Assembly (NCBI GenBank): GCA_039090855.1
Contig: CM077027.1
Span: 103,334,424 to 103,398,423, forward strand
Direction: 5' to 3'
Length of the DNA: 64,000 nt
From: Macrothele yani
Lineage: Eukaryota; Arthropoda; Arachnida; Araneae; Macrothelidae
Each line of letters opens with the position of its first letter. Position 1 is the first letter of the stretch. Below are positions 12,901 through 21,900 of the stretch, piece by piece. The translations under genes and the position numbers were made by a program. A model generated the notes under the pieces. That model searched no databases. It had not been told where the DNA came from and saw nothing but the letters and a program-made list of their open reading frames with translations.

Positions 12901-15900
12901 CAAGCAATTGACACTATGCTTAAAGTCCTGCCTCTACCAGTCTTCAAGATAGTGTCTGTCTTCTGAAGGACAGGTAGTAGATAAAGTGACTGTAGGGGCA
13001 GATAAAGTGGTCTGATAAAGTGGTCTTCTTGTGCTGTGGTTGTCCTGCATGCTGTAGTTCCAGGAAGATGAGAAGTTGTATCTTCTCTCAAAAACTGCTG
13101 CCATCACCAATACAGAGTTGCGATGTCAAGGTCCAAATACTGCACAATATAGCGAGTCAATCATCTATCCTCTGGGTGACCGTAATCCATACCCTCTAAA
13201 ATGCACCCAGCTGGTGATATGGCTGACAAATCTGATGCCTTGGCATTCTATACAAAGTTTGCTTCCTCCTAGAAATAAAAGATTGAAGCTAGAACACTCT
13301 TCATGCCAGGCAACTAGTCTTCATTACGACAGAAACATTCTCACTTATATTGGCAAATGCTGCAATCAGATTGGTCTCACATTTTAATCACGTGCATATC
13401 TCTGCTCAACTTAGCTAACTATTGATTTGCATATGTTTCTGGTCATTCCTTCAGGATATTGCAATTTCAGTGTTACACAATGTATTATGCTTGTCACAAC
13501 TGTATAAGTCCATACTTCTTTTGCAGTTTCATCACCAACAAAAAATAGTTATCACAGTGCCAAGTAGTTGAAATATTTTGCACCACGTGGTACGATGCTT
13601 AATGTTTTTGCAGTTACATGTATAACTAATGTCATTATTTTTTCTAAATGTGCAAATGCAATTTACTGTTGCAGATACAGATATATGAAACCTTTGTAGA
13701 GAATGACAGAATTGAAAAGCAACGTGAAAAGGAAGAGAAGGAAAAGGAAGAACAAGAATACAACTGCATTGTAAAAGTAATGATATATGCTCTTTTTTTA
13801 TTGTGTCCTGCTGATTAATATTTGCTTTGTTCCAACAGACATGTTACAAGCATAATGCAGAATTTGTAAAATTACTGCACATCTATTTGGAATTCAAAGG
13901 TCTCACATACTGCATTACAATCAGCTAAAGTTGACCATGTATTTAAACAAGTTAGTAAAATCATGCAATGCATTGATTATGATACGCTTTCCAACATACC
14001 AGAAATTATTACTCAAGTTATGAGGATAATGGCTGTGGAATAAATCTCGCTCCTGTGTCCTGACCTTTGACCCCATTTAGATGATATTCAACAGAACCGG
14101 TTCAGTACACCTCAAGAATAACATACTAAAGTTTTGTCGCAATAGAAGCAGTTTTACGCAAGTTATGAGAATAATGGCTGTGGAATAAATCTTGCTTTTG
14201 TGCAATGACCTTTGACCCCATTTCGTTGATATTCAACAGAACCGGTTCACTATACCTCCGGAACAACATGATAACGTTTTGTCGCAATCGAAACATTTTT
14301 TGGTAAGTTATGATGCACAAGGGCAATGGAATGGATCCCACTCCAGTGTCCTGACCTTTGACCTCATTTCGCCCATTTTCAATAGGGTTCGTGCCCAGGT
14401 GGTTCCCTACCACATACTAAAATTTCATCAAAATCGAAGCATATTTACGCATGTTATGACGCATAAAGGCAATGGAATGGATTCCACTTTTATGCCCTGA
14501 CCTTTGACCCCATTTCGCCCATTTTCAATAGGGTTCGTCCCCAGGTGGTTCCTTACCAAATGCTAAAATTTCATCGAAATCAAACCATATTTACGCATGT
14601 TATGATGCATAAAGGCAATTAAATGGATCCCGCTTTTATGTCCTGACCTTTGACCCCATTCCACCCATTTTCAATAGGTTTCGTTCCCAGGTGGTTCCTT
14701 ACCACATACCAAAATTTCATCGAAATCGAACCATTTTTACGCAAGTTATGACGAATAAGGGCAATGGAATAAATCCCGCTCTTATGCCCTGCCTGACCTT
14801 TGACCCCAATATGCCAATTTTAAATAGGGTACGTGCCCAGGTAGTTTCCTACCACATACTGAAATTTCATCGAAATCGAACCATATTTACGCATGTTATG
14901 ACGCATAATGGCAATGAAATGGATCCCGCTTTAATGGCGTGATCTTTGACCCCACTTCACCCATTTTCAATAGGGTTCGTCCCCTGGTGGTCCCCTACCA
15001 CATACTAAAATTTCATCGAAATCGAACCATGTTTACGCAAGTTATGACGCATAAGGGCAATTGAATGGATGCTGCTCTTATGGCGTGACCTTTGACCCCA
15101 CTTCACCCATTTTCAATAGGGTTTGTCCCCTGGTGGTCCCCTACCACATACTAAAATTTCATCAAAATCGAACCATTTTTACGTGAGTTATCGTGCCGAC
15201 AGACAGACGGATGGAAAAAGCTGGAGCATATACGCTTCTTCAACCTACGGTTGGAAAGCGTAAAAAAGTGTGTGTAACAGTATGATGGATATTCAATAAT
15301 ATTGTAAACAGAAATTTAAAACTTTGGATAAGATTCCTTGCACCACAGCAAATTTTTATCATTACACAGTAATACATTCATATTTAAAAGGCTCACTAGT
15401 TCCAATTTTACCATTCATGTCAGTTTTATTAAAGTGTGGAATATCGCTGAAGCCTTAAAAATAACAGTCACTTTAGTACAGCCAGCCTTAAATCTCAGGA
15501 AAAATTAATTCTTACAAACACATGAAAGGCACACATGCATTGTCATCATATAGATGCCAAGATTTTACTGTTTCCCATGTAACCATCCTCAGAAAACTTC
15601 CCTGGAAAGGGAATAGAACCCACACCTCCTCATGTATATTCGAGAATGCTACTATCACACCACTCAGGACAATGAAGCTCCAAGCAATTGAAGCTAAGCA
15701 GATGCAGCTTATTACTCTGAATAACTTTTGCTGGTGATAAATTGACCTTTATCCAAACATGGATGGGAAATGGTCATCGACATTAAGATGAAGCCAAAAT
15801 TGCTTCAACTAATGCAAATCCAGAAAATTTGGATTCTTAAGCTACATCTGCTTAGCTTCAATTGCTTGGAACTTTGTTGTCCGGCATGAGGTTAATGGTA

Positions 15901-18900
15901 GCATGCTTGAACATACACTGCTGGCCACTCAAAATGCAACACCAAGAAGGAAGCATCTGATTGGCCTGAAATTTGTAGCATGCGTCTCCCGCGAGAGGAC
16001 ATGCAAACGATTAGCATTGCAGGGCATATGCAAATCATGTGCGACTGGTACGCCACCGAGAACCACTATAAGAATGGTGCACAGAAGGCGGGGTGTAAGT
16101 TGTGGAAGTGTGTTGTGCTGCCAGACCTGTGCGTGGGAAGCTTCTTGATGCCTCGTCGCAGAATATGGCAGTCATTCCAGCACGTTTCGGAGTTCGACAG
16201 AGGACGAATAGTGGCTTATTGCGACAGTGGTTTATCGTACTGAGACATCGGCGCCCGTGTGGGATGACATCCAGCCACAGTGAGGCGTGTATGGATTCGG
16301 TGGGTGCAAGAGGAACGGACGGATCGACCAACGTGAGTGATTGCCGCAGCCGCGGCACACCACCGAATGAGAGGACCGGCATGTTGTGCGGAGGGTATTG
16401 ACGGCTCGCACCGCCACATCACGAACGTTAGCGCAGGAATTAGGGTGTGTTGCACAACAACCTGTGTCAGCACGTATCGTTCGCCGACGTCTGAAGGAGC
16501 GGAGACTTGTCGCACGGCACCCATTGCTCCGATTACGATTGACGTTACACCACCGGCGAGTGCGGCGGCAGTGGGCTGTTGAAAGGCGCACCTGGGCTAC
16601 GGAATGGCACGACTTTGTCTTCTCTGATGAATCCCGCTTCTGCCTGCAACACCACGATGGTCGGTTCCGTGTGTTGCGGTGAGAGACTGTATGACGCCTG
16701 CATTACACATCGCCATACCAGTCTGTTGAATGGCGTTACGGTTAGGGACGCAATTGGATATGATATAGTCAGTCTTATGTAATAAGTGAAATGTTCCACT
16801 CTACTGCACCCTAGAGAGCTTCCACAGGGTTCAAATCTGGGAATGCATCGCTAGTACACTCAACAGCCACCGCTACATCTCGAACGTTTAGAAGCCTGTG
16901 GTGCTCCCTTACCTGCAGGACCTGTCAACGGCCACGTTTCAACAGGACAATGCGAGCCCGCACGAGGCACACATCGTGCAACAATTCTTCACGGCCCACC
17001 AGGTGTCACTGCTGCCGTGGCCCGCCTGTTCTCCCGATATGTCGCCCATCGAACATGTCTGGTCGCTGATCGGCAACCGAGTGGCCCGGCAAGCACCACC
17101 CGCGGCTACGCCTGATGAACTGTGGCAACGTGTAGAAGCAGCCTGGGCCGACATACACCAAGCCCACATCCAAAGCCTCTTTTGTTCGATGCTGCGGCAT
17201 GTAGCGGCCATTATTGCCAGTCATGGGGGCCACAGGAACTATTGATGTCTGCGTGTTCCGCAAGTCACACAGGCCTATAAGCTCAATCGTTTCATCTTTG
17301 TATCTGTTGTTATGTGTCCAGTAAATCTGGCTTTGCTATCTTGTGTCCTTCTTGGTGTTGCATTTTGGGTGGCCAGCAGTGTAGATCCAGAAATGCGGGT
17401 TTGATTTCCATTTCAGAGTGATGCAATTTTCAAACTTTCTAAAGGGTGGTTACATGGGAAACAGTAAAATGTACAGCATCTATATGCCAACAACGATGCA
17501 TATAGTCAGTCTTATGTAATAAGTGAAACTCCAAAGGAAACTATCTTGTAGCTGACTGGCAACTTAATGCAGCCAGTGTAACTACATCTGACCTTTGTAC
17601 TTATTCAAGCTAGAGGCTTGTTTTCCAGGTATGAATTCAACCCATGGTTGGTTGGACAGGTATGCATACATACATTTTTCCTCACTTTGTTAAATTGCTA
17701 AGGTCTCCAGGCTGATGAAGTGCAAAAACAAAACCTGAAAACTAAGAGAACAGAAACTGAATATAATTTTTTCAATGAATGCCAACTGCTTACAAGTTTT
17801 CTCCATCTCTCCCTGTCCACTGAACTAATCAGCAGTTACATTGGCTAGCAGTAAAATACACCTTAAATAAAATTAACCATCACTAAAACATCAGAGAGAA
17901 TAATGCTTATTTTGTCTGAAAAATGTTTTAATATTAATTATTTGTAAGAGAAAATTTTCTGTGTATCAAACTCATATATATATATATATACACTCAGTGG
18001 ACAAAATATTAGAGATAACTACCTAATAGCATGTTGGTCCTCCTCTAGTATGAATAATAGCCTGAACATACCGAGACATCGACTCCACCAGATGCAGGAG
18101 GGAATGCCAGCCATGCCTGTTGCAGCGTTATCCACAACTCCACCCGAGATGTTGGTCCAGGATTCATGGATCTGATGTTCCACTCTACTGCACCCTAGAG
18201 AGCTTCCACAGGGTTCAAATCTGGGGACCTTGGGGGCTACTGAATGGTTCCAAACTCAGATGAGTGTTCTTCAAGCCAAGCCTGGGTGGTTGTGGTGCAT
18301 TGTCTTGCTGTTTGAAATATACCATTGGCTGCAGGGTGTGCGAAGGCCATGAAAGCGTGTAGGTGATCAGCCAGCAAATGTTGGTAGCACACAGCAGTTA
18401 AGGACCTCCCCCAACACACTAAGGCACCTAATGTGTCCCACGAGAAGGCTCCCCAAGCCATCACAGAGCTGACCTGGCATGATGGGGCCACGGCCTGATG
18501 CAGTTGAGGCCACACCCGCACCCTCCTGTCAGCTCATGGTACAGCTGAAGACAGAATTCATCTGACCACAAGACATGGCACCACTTTGCAAAGGTCTAGT
18601 TTTGTTGATTTTTTTTTTTTTTTTTTTTTGATTGGAGGTTTAACGACCACCGTGAGCAACTCAATGGGCTATAAGCAGTCGCCCGTCCCTAATTTAGGGT
18701 CACTGGTTCCAGGGAAGGGAGAGAGCCAGTGCCGTAAGACAAACACAACATCCATGCCTCACCGGGATTCGAACCCGGACCCCTCACGGACGAATGATCA
18801 GAGGCCAGCGCCTTAGACCACTGCGCCACCGGGGCGGCTTAGTTTTGTTGATCCTGGCACCAGGTGAGGTGTAATGTCCAATGACAAGCAGTCAACTTTG

Positions 18901-21900
18901 ACACATGAGTAGGGTGTCAGCTCCTGTAGCCCAGAGTATGCAGCGTGCATCATACCATTCACTTGCTGAAGCTGCTTGGGACTCCAACGGTTTAACCTGA
19001 ATGTGATTTGCACCGCCATTCAAAGGATCAGTCTGTACGAGCTTGGATAGTCTGTGTCGACCTTAGTCATTAATGGTGTGTCATCGGCCACTGCTTGTTC
19101 TCTGGGCCCTGGTATGTATGTTGGTGGTATACTTGCAGTACACCCTTGATGTAGTTGTCATTGGGAACCCTAGGGTTCTTACCACTTGGGCGATAGAATG
19201 ACCCATCTTTTATCATGGATGCATTGTCTTGTGCCGACAATATGTCCACAATCAAAGTCACTCAGATCACCACATTTACCCACATTCTTTGATTGCAATA
19301 CACTGTTGGGAAGCCCTGCTGTCTGCCTGTTTATCACCTGCATTCGGTTTGGATCTGTTCCACTCCGCACAGGGAATGTCCATGACAACAGCCCATCACC
19401 CCTATCTCTAATGTTTTGTTTACCGAGCATATATACAGTGAAACCTCCATTAATGGACATTTCTGAGCAATGGCGAGTTTTGGTTGGCACAAAACAGCTG
19501 CCGTAGGATTAACATCAGCAATAACCTTTGAACAACGGTTAACAGACACACCAGTAACTCCTGAAGGAGATCTGATAGACACCTTGCCCTTTAGAATTTT
19601 ACGTAGTTTTTTCGGTACTTTGGAAAAAGTGGTAAGATAAAAATCAAGAATATTCCTGAAGGACTCACGATGGTTTGAAATATGGCAGGTACTATGGTGT
19701 GCTTAAGTAAAAAAAGAAGTTAAAATTTAGTTCAAGGTCAGGCGAGCTTTTGCTCCCATAAATGTTTCAGTTAATATCTCTTGATTTAGTCCCTGTGTGC
19801 TCTGTTCATCCTTTATGGTGCATGGTTTGCTCATCCTTTATGGTGCATGGTTTGCTAACTGTGCAGTTACACTCCACTGTCTAGCATTTTTCTTTCCCAT
19901 AGTGTAACCTATTCCTAATCACCTAGCCTTGCCATTCCTCAGCATTGTTTAAGAATACACAGACAAATTCAAGAGGACCTTAAATCCCCTGTCATGATTT
20001 AGTTATTTAATTTTTATATTGAGTTTCACTCAACATTTGGAAAGAACACCTCAGCGTTTTCTTTGTGCATAAGCTATATGTACTTATTTTGTTTTTGTAC
20101 AAACACAACGAACTAGCAATGTCAACTCAGGCTTAACCTCTAAAAAACAGCACCTCTCAGTGGCAGCTTTTTCCAGTCCAAGTAGTGACCATTATTCAGA
20201 GGTTTCACTGTATATACATAATCCCCATCAAAAGAACTGAACTGATAAAAATCCTGTTCTGTTGTCTGTGGTAAACTCTAGGGTCAGCACAGAGTAATGA
20301 CCTTCTTCATAATGCTGTGTGGATCCATTATCAGTTAATTCTTAACATGCATTGGGAAAATGACTGAGAATCAGACTATACACATGTGTCACTATTATAG
20401 AATCAGACTATACACTTCGTCACTATTTATTTCCTTCGTTGTTAACAAAGGAAATAAATAGTGCATGAAGATCCAGAAAATTCATACTTGAGCTATGTTT
20501 CTTCTGGATTGAAAAATAAACAAATTTACCCTGAAAGGACAAATTATTATGTACTCCCACCTAATAGCGTGTGGCACCACCTTTTGCACACAGGACAGCA
20601 TCCAAACGTCGTGGTATGGATGCAATGAGGTTCCAAAACAGACTCACGTGTCGCTGACCAACAATCTAGGAGTGCTTGGTGTAGAGCAGGAAGAGATGTA
20701 GGTGGGGATGATTTATCATGAACAACTCATTCCAATATGTCCCATAAATTCTCTATGGGATTGATGTCCATTGAGCGAGGGGGCCATGCAGGTGTGGTAA
20801 ACTCACTGCTATGCTCCTGGAGCCAGTCGGTCGCTAGCCGGGACCGATGGGGTGGAGCGTTGTCCTGTTAAAAGATTGGAACTTGTTTCGGACAGAGGCA
20901 CATAATGAAATTGTGGAGATGGTCGGCCAGGAGCTGCACATAGCTGGAACCAGTGATGGGAGACTCATGAGGTACCAAGGGACCCAGGCTGAACCATGTG
21001 CAAGCTGCCCAAACAGTTGCACCACCTCCACCAGCCCGTAGTACCCCAACTTGGCATGCGGGGTCCATAGCTTCGTGTGCCACACAAGCTGCCTGCCATC
21101 GGCATGATACAGTGTGAAGCGGGATTCGTCAGACCATATGACACGTTTCCAGCCATTCATGCTCCAGTTTCGATGAGCCTTCGCAAACTGCAGCCGAATC
21201 ATGCGATGCTGTGCTATTAACATCGGGACACGATGTGGTCATCGACTGCCCCAGCCAAGTTGTGCCATGTGTCAACAGATTGCCTTTGAGCATAGGCTTG
21301 TGGATGTTCCTTCATTAAATTGTGATGTGATTTGCTGCAAACAAGCCTTCCGATTCATTCGTATGATGCGGGCCAATCGTTGCCACCTTCGATCATCCAA
21401 TGTACTTTTACGGCCACATTTCATTCGACTGTTAAGTGGTTTTGCCGGATTTCACGTACTCCTGGTACACACCTGCTATGGTTTGGAATTTCTAACAGTT
21501 TCGCTGCTACACTGATTGAACATCTGGCCTTCCTGGCTCCCACGACTTGACCTTGATCAAACTCACTTAAGTCTCGTCCTCGACCAATGCTGGCACTTGA
21601 CGGAATGTATTCCTGTGCGTACCAACCCACGCTATTACAGCCCCAACTGGTTTTCCTGCACACCACGATTTGCTACTGTTCTGCTGCTTTATGTATTTTC
21701 ACCAGGGTGTACTTTATAATCTGTCCTTTCAGTGTATATTAGTGATATGGACAATATGTGAAGCTAGTGATACACAAATGCGTCAAAAATTCTCAGTTAC
21801 TGTCATCAAGGAAAGATTGCATTATTGCTAGTAACTTATTATTTAACTTAGCTGAAAAAGTTACTGTACGAGAGTGAAAACCTCAGCTCACATTGTCATG

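Larger units (their letters stand above)
15916..17381 (+). mobile_element. Tc1-A: Tc1-like element
   Basis: Terminal inverted repeats of about 36 bp (CACTGCTGGCCACTCAAAAT left; right copy differs at one base), flanked by TA at 15914-15915 and 17382-17383. Length 1466 bp. It carries a decayed transposase and an internal templated patch at 16763-16841. Confidence 0.92.
15838..17500 (+). repeat. SINE-B copy split by a Tc1 insertion
   Basis: The head part (AGCTACATCTGCTTAGCTTC and on) occupies 15838-15915, and the B-box part GCGGGTTTGATTTCC to the tail is at 17384-17500. The Tc1 element 15916-17381 sits between them with TA on each side. Removing it restores the order seen in the uninterrupted inverted copy at 15720-15530. 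Confidence 0.7.
17991..19429 (-). mobile_element. Tc1-B: Tc1-like element with a SINE inside
   Basis: The left end CACTCAGTGGACAAAATATT and the right end (inverted TGCTCGGTAAACAAAACATT) continue in common through AGAGATA. Both are flanked by TA in TATATA-rich target. Interrupted by SINE-A at 18610-18839. It ends only six bases before the pogo-like element. Confidence 0.85.

Noticed and set aside
13985..15262. CRISPR array
   Set aside because: Units are 146 bp with no unique spacers, in an animal intron. It is a tandem repeat.
16035..17263. Multiple overlapping open frames on both strands at 16.0-17.3 kb
   Set aside because: They are shadows of the GC-richer Tc1-A transposase. Only the + strand catalytic motifs are real.
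18770..18839. tRNA gene (- strand) from A and B boxes
   Set aside because: No acceptor stem closes, and the sequence continues into a repeated body with a target duplication. It is the head of SINE-A. The same applies to 46950-47015.
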